From an uncultured SAR86 cluster bacterium (lineage in GTDB: Bacteria; Pseudomonadota; Gammaproteobacteria; Magnimaribacterales; D2472), in NCBI GenBank assembly GCA_902601475.1, contig CACKNK010000008.1, forward strand, positions 1 to 60,789: a stretch of 60,789 nucleotides of DNA, in the 5' to 3' direction. The notes beneath the pieces are model-generated. The model was not told where the DNA came from and searched no databases. It saw only the letters and a program-made list of their open reading frames with translations. Made by a program: the position numbers and the translations under genes. Positions 28,189 to 37,787 of the stretch are shown here, piece by piece; within the stretch, counting starts at the first letter, position 1; every line of letters starts with the position of its first letter.

Positions 28189-28969
28189 GAATCTAATATC
28201 AAGGGTTCCTATAGCCCTTTTGATGGCAGCTGTAATTATTTTAGCCCTAGCTTATGGAAACTCTCTTCTTATAAAAATATTTATTCTAGTTATTACTATT
28301 CTTGCAGCTCTTGAACTGCTGAACTTCATTGGGCGAAGTGTATTTAATATTCTATTTCTAGTATCAGCGTTGGTTGGGATCCTATTTCTCCAAGAAAACA
28401 TAAAGGTATTATTGGCAATATTTGGCTTCTATTTATGGACTGTAACCATGATTCTTATGGCATTTAGACAGCTACCTAAATTAAAAATATTTATGCCCTA
28501 CATGATGATAATTTTCTTATCCATATTTTTATCTTCTGGAATATTAATCAGTTCAAGTCAATCACTTCCAATCAATGGAAATCTTCTTTTGTTTGTAGTT
28601 ATCTTAAACACTGCACTTATTGATATAGGAGCGTATTTATTTGGAAACTTATTTGGTAAAAATAAGATTTTTCCTTTAATGAGTCCAAACAAGACTGCAG
28701 AGGGACTTATAGGCGGCTCATTACTTTCAATAATTTTTATCTCCTCAATGTTTTTACTTAACTTTATTCCTCAATTAGTTTTCCTTGCTATTGTGGCTAG
28801 CATTCCTTTTACGTTTGTTGGTGATTTATTTGAAAGCTATTTAAAAAGAGTTTCAGATGTAAAAGATTCAAGTTCATTATTGCTTGGCCATGGTGGCTTC
28901 TTAGATAGAATCGACTCACATCTTCCTGCATTCACAACTGTGGCAGGCATATTGTTTTTGTTGTTATGA
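28169..28969 (+). CDS. cdsA: Phosphatidate cytidylyltransferase
   Basis: A 266-residue polytopic enzyme that makes CDP-diacylglycerol from CTP and phosphatidate. About seven hydrophobic segments are present. The C-terminal signature runs through FVGDLFESYLKRVSDVKD and HGGFLDRIDSH, and PNKTAEGLIGG precedes it. The start is TTG at 28169, inside the end of uppS, giving a short cytoplasmic N-terminus before the first helix. The stop overlaps dxr as ATGA. Confidence 0.94.
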   Translation: MEKEFIKNLISRVPIALLMAAVIILALAYGNSLLIKIFILVITILAALELLNFIGRSVFNILFLVSALVGILFLQENIKVLLAIFGFYLWTVTMILMAFRQLPKLKIFMPYMMIIFLSIFLSSGILISSSQSLPINGNLLLFVVILNTALIDIGAYLFGNLFGKNKIFPLMSPNKTAEGLIGGSLLSIIFISSMFLLNFIPQLVFLAIVASIPFTFVGDLFESYLKRVSDVKDSSSLLLGHGGFLDRIDSHLPAFTTVAGILFLLL

Positions 28970-30099
28970 GAGGTGTATTTATTTCAGGTGGAACAGGGAG
29001 TATTGGCTCCAGCGCCTTAAGTGTTATTCGACAAAATACCGATAGCTTAAAATTGATAGGCTTTTCATACAATAATAATCACGAAAAGGCTAAGGAAATC
29101 ATTAGTGAATTTAAGCCCAAATATGTTTTTTCGAATCAGCCAACTGATCTTGATGTACCCAATCAAATAACTGACGAAGATGATTTGTTGGAAGTTTTTT
29201 GTTTAGAATCTATAGAATTTATTATTTGTGGTGTTTCAGGCTTTGAAGGTTTGAAATCTACAATGCTAGCCTCAAAATCTGGAAAAAAGATTTTGTTAGC
29301 TAACAAAGAAAGTATTGTTACCGCTGGCAGTATTTTTTTAGAAAGTTGTAAAAAGTCCAATAGTCAAATATTTCCAATAGACAGTGAGCATAATGCAGTT
29401 TTGCAATGTCTAGATACTAAGAGCAACAACTCTGAAATAAGCAAAGTGACGCTTACTGCCTCTGGTGGCCCCTTTTATGGGATGAGCATGGATAAGCTCA
29501 AAGAAATTACACCAGAACAAGCAGCTAATCATCCTAATTGGAAAATGGGAACAAAAATTTCTATTGACTCAGCAACTCTAATGAATAAATGTCTTGAAGT
29601 AATCGAAGCCGCAATTCTTTTTAAAATTGAAAGCGATAAAATCAATGCTGTCATTCATCCTCAAAGTATTTTGCATGCAATGGTTACCTATGTTGATGGG
29701 TCCTCAATTGCACATCTAAGCAATCCATCCATGGAGGTGCCTATCGCAAACATGCTTAGGGGTGATAAGAGGATAAGTATAAATTTTGAGGAGCTATTAA
29801 CTTCTGAGAAAGCATTAGAATTCTTTCCTGTACCTCATGAAAAAGAATCCTTATTTGAAATTGCAAGAGATGTAATCGAGCATCAAGGAAATAGAGGTGC
29901 AATTTTTAATGCAATAAATGAGGTAGCAGTTCAGCAATTTCGTGATTCTAAAATAAGTTTCCTTGAAATTGATAAGGTTATAAAGGGAACTTATAGTGCT
30001 ATGTCAATGTCAAAGCTAGACTCGATAGAGGAAGTTTATTTTTATGACCAAGAAGCACGCATAAAGTCATTGGAAATGATAAAATCTATATCCCATTAA
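28966..30099 (+). CDS. dxr: 1-deoxy-D-xylulose 5-phosphate reductoisomerase
   Basis: A 377-residue enzyme of the MEP isoprenoid pathway that converts DXP to MEP with NADPH. It has the N-terminal nucleotide loop GGTGSIGSSAL, LLANKESIVTAG, the metal-binding IDSEHNAV, and the flexible active-site loop with NHPNWKMG. It is slightly shorter than E. coli (398). It supplies the precursors used by uppS upstream and the ispB-like gene at 10873. Confidence 0.96.
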   Translation: MRGVFISGGTGSIGSSALSVIRQNTDSLKLIGFSYNNNHEKAKEIISEFKPKYVFSNQPTDLDVPNQITDEDDLLEVFCLESIEFIICGVSGFEGLKSTMLASKSGKKILLANKESIVTAGSIFLESCKKSNSQIFPIDSEHNAVLQCLDTKSNNSEISKVTLTASGGPFYGMSMDKLKEITPEQAANHPNWKMGTKISIDSATLMNKCLEVIEAAILFKIESDKINAVIHPQSILHAMVTYVDGSSIAHLSNPSMEVPIANMLRGDKRISINFEELLTSEKALEFFPVPHEKESLFEIARDVIEHQGNRGAIFNAINEVAVQQFRDSKISFLEIDKVIKGTYSAMSMSKLDSIEEVYFYDQEARIKSLEMIKSISH

Positions 30100-30106
30100 T
30101 TAGCCT

Positions 30107-31441
30107 ATGATTTATTTTTTCTCAGCCATAGTATTACTCGGTGTACTTATTACAATTCATGAATTCGGTCATTTTATTGTTGCAAGATATTTTGGTGTTT
30201 ATGTTCAACGATTTTCCATAGGCATGGGGCCTGTTTTTTACAAGAAACATGATAAACAGGGAACAGAATTTGCACTTTCCGCATTACCTCTTGGAGGTTA
30301 TGTGGCTATGTTATCTGACAGAGCAATCGCAGAAGACGAATCTATCTTAGATGGATTGAGTAAAGAACAACTTGCAAATACCTTTGAATCTAAACCTAAA
30401 TGGCAACGAGCTCTTATTATGCTTGCAGGGCCTATAGCAAATTTTATTTTGGCAATCCTGGTTTTTGCAATCATTTATTCAAATTCTGTTGAAAGACAGT
30501 TTGATGCAACCGTTGTCTTGAATGAAACCTCCAAAATAGAGAATCAATATGCTTTTGAAGATGGTGACGTTCTTGAGTTCATAGAGAGCAAAAAAATTAA
30601 TAATCTTCAGGATTTACGGCTGGAGTTATTATCCCATTCTGGCAAATCTGGCTTCATTAATTTTGGCTTTAAAGATACTATCGGAAATAGGTTTGAAGAA
30701 GCAATTGAAGTCAATAACTTTTTAAGCGATGAGAATGAACAGATTAACCCTGAAAACGCCCTTGGTTTCACAATTGATCTTAAATTAAGACCATATATTG
30801 GCCAAATAGCTGATGGCTTGCCTGTTGCTTCAAGCGGCCTTCAAGTTAACGACCTTATTTTAAGCGTGGAGTCTCAGCCCATTAAATACTTCGATGATAT
30901 TCGAGAGGCTATAGCATCATCAAGATCAGTGATCCAGGTCGAGGTTTTAAGAGATTCGCAAAGATTGTATTTTGATGTTGAACTCTCAAAGAGAGAGGTT
31001 GAAGGAGTGGAGCAAAACTATATTGGTATTGTGCCCGGAACTAGATTGAATATCCTTGAATCTATTGTTAAAGGAGCAAAAGAGACCTTCAATATGAGCT
31101 ATAAAACAATTACTTTTATTGGCAAAATGTTGACCGGTAACCTTGGAACTCAAAACCTTAGTGGGCCCATAGGAATAGTTCAAATGGCAGGGGACACAGC
31201 AAAAGCAGGTATTATTCCATTTCTTTACTTAATGGCTTTGTTGAGTATTTCTTTGGGAGTACTAAATTTGTTACCAATTCCAGTACTTGATGGAGGACAA
31301 CTCGTATTGCTGGGTGTTGAAGCAATAAATAGAGGACCAATTCCTGAAAAAGTTGAAAATGTCATTTACTCCGGTGGATGGGCGCTGGTCATGCTGCTGA
31401 TGTTTTTTGCAATATTCAACGATATATCAAGATTTTTCTAG
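30107..31441 (+). CDS. rseP: Site-2 intramembrane protease RseP
   Basis: A 444-residue inner-membrane zinc protease that in E. coli cleaves RseA to release sigma-E. HEFGH at residues 18-22 is the zinc motif, and PIPVLDGGQLV near the C-terminus supplies the third ligand. Two periplasmic PDZ-like regions lie between (about 115-310; the second has GLQVNDLILSVES). It lies directly upstream of bamA, tying envelope-stress control to outer-membrane assembly. Confidence 0.95.
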   Translation: MIYFFSAIVLLGVLITIHEFGHFIVARYFGVYVQRFSIGMGPVFYKKHDKQGTEFALSALPLGGYVAMLSDRAIAEDESILDGLSKEQLANTFESKPKWQRALIMLAGPIANFILAILVFAIIYSNSVERQFDATVVLNETSKIENQYAFEDGDVLEFIESKKINNLQDLRLELLSHSGKSGFINFGFKDTIGNRFEEAIEVNNFLSDENEQINPENALGFTIDLKLRPYIGQIADGLPVASSGLQVNDLILSVESQPIKYFDDIREAIASSRSVIQVEVLRDSQRLYFDVELSKREVEGVEQNYIGIVPGTRLNILESIVKGAKETFNMSYKTITFIGKMLTGNLGTQNLSGPIGIVQMAGDTAKAGIIPFLYLMALLSISLGVLNLLPIPVLDGGQLVLLGVEAINRGPIPEKVENVIYSGGWALVMLLMFFAIFNDISRFF

Positions 31442-31449
31442 GGGACATT

Positions 31450-33861
31450 TTGAAAAAGCTTTTACTAACAATATCTTTGATGTTCTCAGTATTGGTGAGC
31501 GCATTTGATGAATTCGTGATCTCAGATATTAGAGTTGTGGGATTACAAAGAGTATCAATTGGAAGTATCTTCACAATTATTCCAATTAGCGTTGGCGATA
31601 GAATGTCTGAGGAGAAAGTAAGAGATATAGTCTTAGCATTATTTGATACAGAACAATTTAATGACATCAAGATATCTCAAGATGGCACAGCTTTAATCAT
31701 CGATATCGAAGAAAGACCATCAATTTCTTCCATTGAACTTGAGGGAAATTCGGCACTCAAATCTGAGGATCTACTGCGCGGTCTTGAGGGCGCAGGAATT
31801 TCTGAGGGACAAGTTTATAAGCGCTCAACACTAGAAGGGATGAAAAGTGAATTAGTTAGGCAATACGCATCTCAAGGAAGATATGGAGCCGGTGTTGAAG
31901 TTGAAACTTTTGATAAGCCAAGAAATACCATCGACTTAAGAATTATCATTGATGAGGGTAAGTCAGCAAAAATAAAGAGCATAAAGGTAATTGGAAATTC
32001 AATTTTTTCAGATGATGAGCTTTTGGATGCATTAGAACTGTCAGAGGGAAACTGGTTTTCATTTTTATCAAATAGTAATAAATATTCTAAAGAGACATTA
32101 GAGGGCGATATTGAAAACCTTGAATCTTTCTATTTAGATCGTGGTTATTTGAAATACTCACTAGAATCAATTCAAGTGAGTATTTCCCAAGATAGAAAGG
32201 ATGTCTTTATAACTATGAGTATTATTGAGGGAGAAAAATATACTATCGATGAAGTTAATATTATCGGTGATTTGCCAATTGATGAAAACCTCTACCAACC
32301 TATCCTTGATACTTTAAATGGTGAACTCTACTCACAAGCACAAATTACCCAAATTGAAGAGTATTTTAAAAACCTTCTTGGTAATGAGGGATACACTTTT
32401 GCTGAAGTAAGAGGTACTCCTGAGATACAAGATTATGATGAATTAGTCGACCTTTTATTTATTGTTCAACCTGGAAACAGAACGTATGCAAGAAAAATTA
32501 ACTTTAGCGGAAACTATCTCACAAATGACGAAGTCCTGAGAAGGGAAATGAGGCAATTTGAGGGTGCGTGGGCCTCAGATAATCTAATTGAGCAGTCAAA
32601 ACTAAGATTGGAAAGGTTGGGCTATTTTAAGGAAGTAAACGTTGAAACGATACCAGTTCCTGGTACCGAAGATCAGGTTGATATTGAATTTACTGTTGAA
32701 GAAGAGAGCACCTCAAGCATTGGTGGATCGATTGGGTATAGTGACTTTGGTCTCAATCTTGGCTTAAATTTACAAGACCAAAACTTTTTGGGCTCTGGAA
32801 ATAGAGTAAATATTGGTATCAATAAAAGTGTTTATCAGGAACTTTACAGTTTATCTTTCTTTGATCCGTATTTTACAATGGATGGTGTCAGTAGAGGTTA
32901 TAGCGTTTACTTTAGAGAAACTGACTACGGCGAGTTTAATGTTGCCAATTATCTTACTAATTCTTTCGGTGCGGGAATACAGTTTGGCTATCCAATTAAT
33001 GAAATTCAAAGAATAGGGCTTAACTTAAATTATGATAAAACTGATATTAGCGCAGGAACATTACCAGCAAGAGAGATTTCTAATTTCTTGAACTCCGAAG
33101 GAGATATTTTTGAGACTCTAAAAGCACAAGCGGTCTGGTCACGAATTACCTTAAATAGAGGCCTATTTCCAACCAATGGATCATCTATAGATGTTTTATT
33201 TCAAACTACAGTGCCAGGAAGCGATATAGATTATTACAAAATTAATTTAAGAAATAAGTTCTACAGGCCATTAGGTTTTGCTGACCTAGTTTTTGGATTT
33301 GTTGGTGAATTGGGTTACATAGGGACTTATGGAGATACAGAGGTAACACCTTTCTTTGAAAATTTTTATTCAGGTGGACCAAGGTCACTTCGAGGATTCG
33401 AATCAAATACTTTAGGACCAAGAGTTACACCAGCTCCATGTTATGAGTACGATGAAATAAATGATGTATGTCCAGATATCATTGATACAGATAATGACGG
33501 CATACCAGACGCACCCGCACAAAATCCTTATGCTTTTTCTCAATATGATGATCCTATTGGCGGTAATTTTTTAATTGAAGGAAGTTTGCAGTTAATATTT
33601 AAATTGCCAATGGTTGATGACACAAGATCAATGAGATCAGCTTTCTTTATTGACTACGGTAACGTTTTTTCAACAGACTGTTTGGATTATCAGTTGAATT
33701 GTTCTGAACCTTCCATTGACGAATTGCGATATTCAATTGGTGTTGGTGTAACATGGATGACTGGATTTGGTCCAATGAGTTTTAGCTTCTCACAACCCTT
33801 TAACGATGGTCCATTTGATAGAACTGAAGAGTTTCAGTTTAATATTGGAACATCATTATAG
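31450..33861 (+). CDS. bamA: Outer membrane protein assembly factor BamA
   Basis: An 803-residue Omp85 protein that inserts beta-barrels into the outer membrane. The signal peptide is MKKLLLTISLMFSVLVSA. Five POTRA domains (about 22-420; first FVISDIRVVGLQRVS) precede the 16-strand barrel with the family motif GGPRSLRGFESNTLGPR. An Asp-rich loop (DTDNDGIPDAP) resembles a calcium-binding repeat inserted in an extracellular loop. I chose TTG 31450, which follows AGGGGA, over earlier starts inside rseP that lack a signal peptide. Confidence 0.95.
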   Translation: MKKLLLTISLMFSVLVSAFDEFVISDIRVVGLQRVSIGSIFTIIPISVGDRMSEEKVRDIVLALFDTEQFNDIKISQDGTALIIDIEERPSISSIELEGNSALKSEDLLRGLEGAGISEGQVYKRSTLEGMKSELVRQYASQGRYGAGVEVETFDKPRNTIDLRIIIDEGKSAKIKSIKVIGNSIFSDDELLDALELSEGNWFSFLSNSNKYSKETLEGDIENLESFYLDRGYLKYSLESIQVSISQDRKDVFITMSIIEGEKYTIDEVNIIGDLPIDENLYQPILDTLNGELYSQAQITQIEEYFKNLLGNEGYTFAEVRGTPEIQDYDELVDLLFIVQPGNRTYARKINFSGNYLTNDEVLRREMRQFEGAWASDNLIEQSKLRLERLGYFKEVNVETIPVPGTEDQVDIEFTVEEESTSSIGGSIGYSDFGLNLGLNLQDQNFLGSGNRVNIGINKSVYQELYSLSFFDPYFTMDGVSRGYSVYFRETDYGEFNVANYLTNSFGAGIQFGYPINEIQRIGLNLNYDKTDISAGTLPAREISNFLNSEGDIFETLKAQAVWSRITLNRGLFPTNGSSIDVLFQTTVPGSDIDYYKINLRNKFYRPLGFADLVFGFVGELGYIGTYGDTEVTPFFENFYSGGPRSLRGFESNTLGPRVTPAPCYEYDEINDVCPDIIDTDNDGIPDAPAQNPYAFSQYDDPIGGNFLIEGSLQLIFKLPMVDDTRSMRSAFFIDYGNVFSTDCLDYQLNCSEPSIDELRYSIGVGVTWMTGFGPMSFSFSQPFNDGPFDRTEEFQFNIGTSL

Positions 33862-33924
33862 GTTTTAGATGTTTTTTTCTATAATTCATATAAAATATAC
33901 CAACTTTTTTAGTAGAGGGTCGAC

Positions 33925-34440
33925 ATGAAAAAATACTTACTCGGATTATTACTCACAGGTTCTTTTGCTATTCCAGCAATTGCACTTGATGGCGTTGCAG
34001 TTATTGACTTAAGAACAGCAGTTTTAGCAACCCAGGCAGCGAAAGATGCTTTTGAGGCTCTCGAAGAAGAATCAGAATATTCTGGCAATTTAGAGCAAGC
34101 AAGAGTATTGCAAACTGATAGACAATCACTCGCTGAGAAACTTCAAAAAGAAGCAGAAACACTTTCTCAAGAAGAAATTACTGATATTCAGCGCTCAATT
34201 CAAGAGAAATCAAAGGACCTAGAATTTATTGTTGGCAAAATTCAAACTAAGCAAAATGAAACTGCTGATAAAGTTTTTAGAGATTTAAATCCCTCTGTAC
34301 AAAAGATTCTTCAAGAACTAATCGCTGCTAAACAAGTTAAAGTTTTACTTGGCAGAGAGAATGTTTTATTTGCAGATACATCACTTGATTTAACTGATGA
34401 CGTTACATCAATGTTGGATGTTGCTGCTCAATCTGAATAA
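33925..34440 (+). CDS. skp: Periplasmic chaperone Skp (OmpH family)
   Basis: A 171-residue protein with signal peptide MKKYLLGLLLTGSFAIPAIA followed by VAVIDLRTAV, the short beta body typical of Skp. Long coiled-coil arms follow (about residues 55-130, rich in Gln/Glu/Lys). Skp is a trimer that shields unfolded outer-membrane proteins on their way to BamA. The 63-bp gap after bamA is AT-rich with TATAAT- and TATAAA-like words but no clear -35. GAGGGT precedes the ATG. Confidence 0.9.
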   Translation: MKKYLLGLLLTGSFAIPAIALDGVAVIDLRTAVLATQAAKDAFEALEEESEYSGNLEQARVLQTDRQSLAEKLQKEAETLSQEEITDIQRSIQEKSKDLEFIVGKIQTKQNETADKVFRDLNPSVQKILQELIAAKQVKVLLGRENVLFADTSLDLTDDVTSMLDVAAQSE

Positions 34441-34445
34441 AACAT

Positions 34446-35426
34446 TTGTCAGAAACTAAGTTCTCACTTGAAAAAATAGCTCAGTTTTTAGAAGGCGAGC
34501 TAAAGGGAGATCCTAACGCCGAAGTCATTAATGTTTCAGGTATTGAAAGCACTGCTTTGAATACTATTACTTTTTCAACTGATACCAAAACACTAAAAAA
34601 AGCTAAGAATTTTCTTGCAACAGCTATCGTACTTCCTAAGGGTTTAGACTCAAGTATTTGTGAGAATGTAATCTATGTTGATGATCCATATTTTGCCTTT
34701 GCAAGGTTAACTCAGTTATTTAAAGATCAAACACAACCTTTCAGCCAAGGAAAAAGCTTCATAAATGATTCATCATCAATTGGAGAGGGCACGGTTATTT
34801 CAAATAATGCTTACATAGGTCAAGATTGTGTAATAGGCGACAATGTTTTTATAGGACCTAATGTATTTATTGGTAATAAATGTAGCGTAGGATCAGAAAC
34901 TATTATTCATGCAAACACATCAATCATTCAAGATGTAAACATTGGCGCTAATTGCATTATCCATTCAAACGTTTCTCTTGGTACTGATGGTTTTGGTTTT
35001 GCACCTGCTAAAAGTGGCTATGAAAAGATTGAGCAACTTGGGGGATTGATAATTGGTGATAATGTTGAGATAGGCGCAGGTTGCACTATTGACAGAGGTG
35101 CGATAAACAACACCCATATCCATGATGGCGTTAAATTAGATAATCAGGTACATATTGCTCACAATGTTATTTTGGGCGAAAACTCAGCAATTGCAGCATC
35201 ATGTGCAATTGCAGGTTCAACTATCATAGGAAAGAACTTGCAGATGGGTGGACTTTCAGGAATTTTAGGCCATCTAAAGATTTGTGATGATGTTTTTGTT
35301 GGAGCTCATACTCTTATTACAAAAAGTATAAATAAGCCGGGTCAGTACATAGGAATAATGCCTGCTCAATCTCATAGTGATTGGGCTAAATCATCTGTTT
35401 TCATTCGCAAACGAAATAAAGATTAA
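34446..35426 (+). CDS. lpxD: UDP-3-O-(3-hydroxyacyl)glucosamine N-acyltransferase
   Basis: The 326-residue acyltransferase carries out the third step of lipid A synthesis. An N-terminal uridine-binding domain (1 to about 100) is followed by a left-handed beta-helix of hexapeptide repeats (IGEGTVISNNAYIGQDCVIG and onward). The catalytic His lies in HIAHNVILG. The start is TTG at 34446, 5 bases after skp. E. coli LpxD has 341 residues. It forms the lpxD-fabZ-lpxA-lpxB block. Confidence 0.95.
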   Translation: MSETKFSLEKIAQFLEGELKGDPNAEVINVSGIESTALNTITFSTDTKTLKKAKNFLATAIVLPKGLDSSICENVIYVDDPYFAFARLTQLFKDQTQPFSQGKSFINDSSSIGEGTVISNNAYIGQDCVIGDNVFIGPNVFIGNKCSVGSETIIHANTSIIQDVNIGANCIIHSNVSLGTDGFGFAPAKSGYEKIEQLGGLIIGDNVEIGAGCTIDRGAINNTHIHDGVKLDNQVHIAHNVILGENSAIAASCAIAGSTIIGKNLQMGGLSGILGHLKICDDVFVGAHTLITKSINKPGQYIGIMPAQSHSDWAKSSVFIRKRNKD

Positions 35427-35427
35427 T

Positions 35428-35865
35428 ATGTACGATCTTGATCATGTAAAGAAACATCTGCCACATAGGGACCCATTTTTATTGGTAGACAGAGTTATCG
35501 AAGTTGATCTTGGTAAGAAAATTCATGCTCAGTGGGACATAAAGCCTGAAGCTGATTTTTTTAGAGGACATTTTCCTGATAAACCAGTATTACCAGGAGT
35601 CTTAATTATTGAATCGTTAGCACAAGCAGCTGGAATATTAGGCTTTATGACCATGAATAAGACACCTGAAGAGGGCAGCATCTATTATTTTGCTGGAGCA
35701 GACAAAGTTAGGTTCAGACAACCCGTTGTCCCTGGAGAAGTCCTTGATCTATTCTCAGCAGTTGAAAGTGTCAAAAGTGGGATTTGGAAATTTAATTGTT
35801 ACGCTGAGGTAGAGGGTAAAAAAATTTGTTCAGCCATGATATTGTGTGCTGATCGCCCTAAATAA
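35428..35865 (+). CDS. fabZ: 3-hydroxyacyl-ACP dehydratase FabZ
   Basis: A 145-residue hot-dog enzyme of fatty-acid elongation. LPHRDPFLLVDRV opens the fold. His48 in RGHFPDKPVLPG and Glu62 in IIESLAQ are the catalytic pair. ATG 35428 gives the family N-terminus; the frame is open to 35377, but that would overlap lpxD deeply. FabZ competes with LpxA for 3-hydroxyacyl-ACP, and its place between lpxD and lpxA is conserved. Confidence 0.96.
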   Translation: MYDLDHVKKHLPHRDPFLLVDRVIEVDLGKKIHAQWDIKPEADFFRGHFPDKPVLPGVLIIESLAQAAGILGFMTMNKTPEEGSIYYFAGADKVRFRQPVVPGEVLDLFSAVESVKSGIWKFNCYAEVEGKKICSAMILCADRPK

Positions 35866-35867
35866 TT

Positions 35868-36635
35868 ATGTCTGATAAATCTTTTATCCATCCAAGTGCC
35901 AAGGTAGATAGCTCAGCTACTATAGGCCCGTTTTGTTTTATAGGTGAAGGGGTTACAGTTGGGCCAGAATGCGAACTAAAATCTCATGTTGTGATTAAGG
36001 GGCCAACGACCATTGGTCCCAAGAATGTTTTCTATCAGTTTTGCACAATCGGCGAGGATACTCCGGATAAAAAATATCAAGGTGAAAAGACAACTCTTCA
36101 AATTGGTGAAGGGAATATTTTTAGAGAAGGTTTCACTGCTCATCGTGGAACAGTTCAAGACAAATCAACTACTGTCATTGGTGACTTCAACCTGTTTATG
36201 GCTTACTCACATGTTGCTCATGATTGTGTGGTTGGAAACAATAATGTCTTCGCAAATAATAGTGGCATTGCTGGACATGTAAATGTAGGAAATTTTGCTA
36301 CGCTGGGTGCTGTTTCACTTATCCATCAATTTTGCAATGTTGGCAGTTATGCTTTTACGGGCCTTAACACGGTGATAACAATGGATATCCCAGCATTTGT
36401 AAAAGTTGCCGCTAATCCTGCTAGGCCTATAGGCCTTAACACCGTTGGGATGCAAAGAAATGGTTTTTCTGACGATGACATTGGCGTTTTGAAAAAAGCA
36501 TATCGAATTGTTTATCGAAAGGGTTACTCTTTAGAGGATGCCATTTCGTCTCTTAATGAATTAGACATAAATCAAAAAGGCCTTAAAGAATTTATCGCAT
36601 CTGTAGAGCAATCCTCAAGAGGCTTATTGCGATAG
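35868..36635 (+). CDS. lpxA: UDP-N-acetylglucosamine acyltransferase
   Basis: The 255-residue enzyme performs the first step of lipid A synthesis. The beta-helix of hexapeptide repeats starts at IHPSAKVDSSATIGPFC. His115 and His118 in YSHVAHDC match E. coli His122 and catalytic His125. The C-terminal helices include GFSDDDIGVLKKAYRIVYR. Two bases separate it from fabZ, and the stop abuts lpxB. Confidence 0.96.
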   Translation: MSDKSFIHPSAKVDSSATIGPFCFIGEGVTVGPECELKSHVVIKGPTTIGPKNVFYQFCTIGEDTPDKKYQGEKTTLQIGEGNIFREGFTAHRGTVQDKSTTVIGDFNLFMAYSHVAHDCVVGNNNVFANNSGIAGHVNVGNFATLGAVSLIHQFCNVGSYAFTGLNTVITMDIPAFVKVAANPARPIGLNTVGMQRNGFSDDDIGVLKKAYRIVYRKGYSLEDAISSLNELDINQKGLKEFIASVEQSSRGLLR

Positions 36636-37787
36636 GTGCAAAGTTCTAAATTAAGAATAGGTATTATTTCTGCTGAAAAATCAGGTGACTATCTAGCAGC
36701 AAGCTTCATTGAGTCTTTGAAATCCTCTGGCAGAGATTTTGAATTATTTGGAATTGGTGGAAAGGAACTAGATAAATTTAATATTTCTAGACCCCAAGAT
36801 TTTGATAGAGAAATTTTGAATGTGATGGGAATTATTGACCCATTAAAGAACTTAAGGCAAATCTTAAGAGCTAGAAAACAAATACTTAATTTTTTAATTA
36901 GTAAAAACATTAATATTTTTATAGGTGTAGACTCCCCAGATTTAAATTCTTTTTTTCACAAAAAGCTTAAAAAAATAAACTCAACAATAAATTTCCAAAT
37001 TGTTAGTCCGTCTGTTTGGGCATGGAGGTCAGGTCGAGTTAAACAGCTTAGAAAATTTGTAGATACGACTTTTTGCTTATTTAAATTTGAGCATGATTAC
37101 CTTAAGAAAAATAATGTGAATTCTTTTCATGTGGGGCATCCATTTCAAGATATTGAAAAGGTCGAAGATGTTTCCTCAATTAAAAATAGATATGAAATCA
37201 AAAATGATTCAGAATGTTTAACTTTCTTGGTTGGAAGCAGAAGGTCTGAAATTTCCAATATGCTGTCTATTTACAAAAAGGTAATTAAAAAGGTCTATGA
37301 GAGTGATAAAAGTTATAGCTTTTTATTCCCAGTCGTCAATCAAGATCATAAAAATATAATTCAAGCAGAGCTCAGTGGGCTAGAAACTCCAATCTTTGTT
37401 CAAACTGATAAAATGAAAGAGTTCTTATCATTATCAACTTTCACTATTTCAACCTCAGGAACTGCATCACTCGAGGCTGCTTGCTATGGAAATATTCCAA
37501 TAATCTGTTACAAAACCAGTTTAATAAACTATTTAATTTTAAAACCTTTAATGCAAACTAACTTGATTGGTCTTCCAAATTTAATTCTAGGAAAAAATGT
37601 TTTTCCAGAGCTTCTTCAGAATCAATGTACGCCAAATGAAATATTTGATGCCTTTATGTCAGCTAGAGAGAATAAAGATCAGCTAGCTTTAAGAGTGACT
37701 AATGTAAAGGATCTAATTAAGGGAAATGGTATGACTGAGGGAGCAAGATATTTGCTGGAGAGAGTTGATAGTGCAAGCAGGAGTTGA
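36636..37787 (+). CDS. lpxB: Lipid-A-disaccharide synthase
   Basis: A 383-residue GT19 glycosyltransferase that joins UDP-diacylglucosamine and lipid X. Matches include IISAEKSGDYLAA at the start (family: AGExSGD), FIGVDSPDLN, VSPSVWAWRSGRVK and STSGTASLEAA. The start is GTG at 36636, directly after the lpxA stop, with the ribosome-binding site inside lpxA. It overlaps rnhB by about 20 bases. Confidence 0.95.
   Translation: MQSSKLRIGIISAEKSGDYLAASFIESLKSSGRDFELFGIGGKELDKFNISRPQDFDREILNVMGIIDPLKNLRQILRARKQILNFLISKNINIFIGVDSPDLNSFFHKKLKKINSTINFQIVSPSVWAWRSGRVKQLRKFVDTTFCLFKFEHDYLKKNNVNSFHVGHPFQDIEKVEDVSSIKNRYEIKNDSECLTFLVGSRRSEISNMLSIYKKVIKKVYESDKSYSFLFPVVNQDHKNIIQAELSGLETPIFVQTDKMKEFLSLSTFTISTSGTASLEAACYGNIPIICYKTSLINYLILKPLMQTNLIGLPNLILGKNVFPELLQNQCTPNEIFDAFMSARENKDQLALRVTNVKDLIKGNGMTEGARYLLERVDSASRS

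Noticed and set aside
31378-31449. Upstream extension of bamA into rseP
   Set aside because: It would place about 24 non-signal residues before the clear signal peptide; TTG 31450 has AGGGGA in front.
33862-33924. Promoter before skp
   Set aside because: TATAAT- and TATAAA-like words are present, but no hexamer at a suitable distance supports a -35; AT-rich DNA gives many such words.
35377-35427. Upstream extension of fabZ into lpxD
   Set aside because: The family N-terminus begins at ATG 35428, directly after the lpxD stop.
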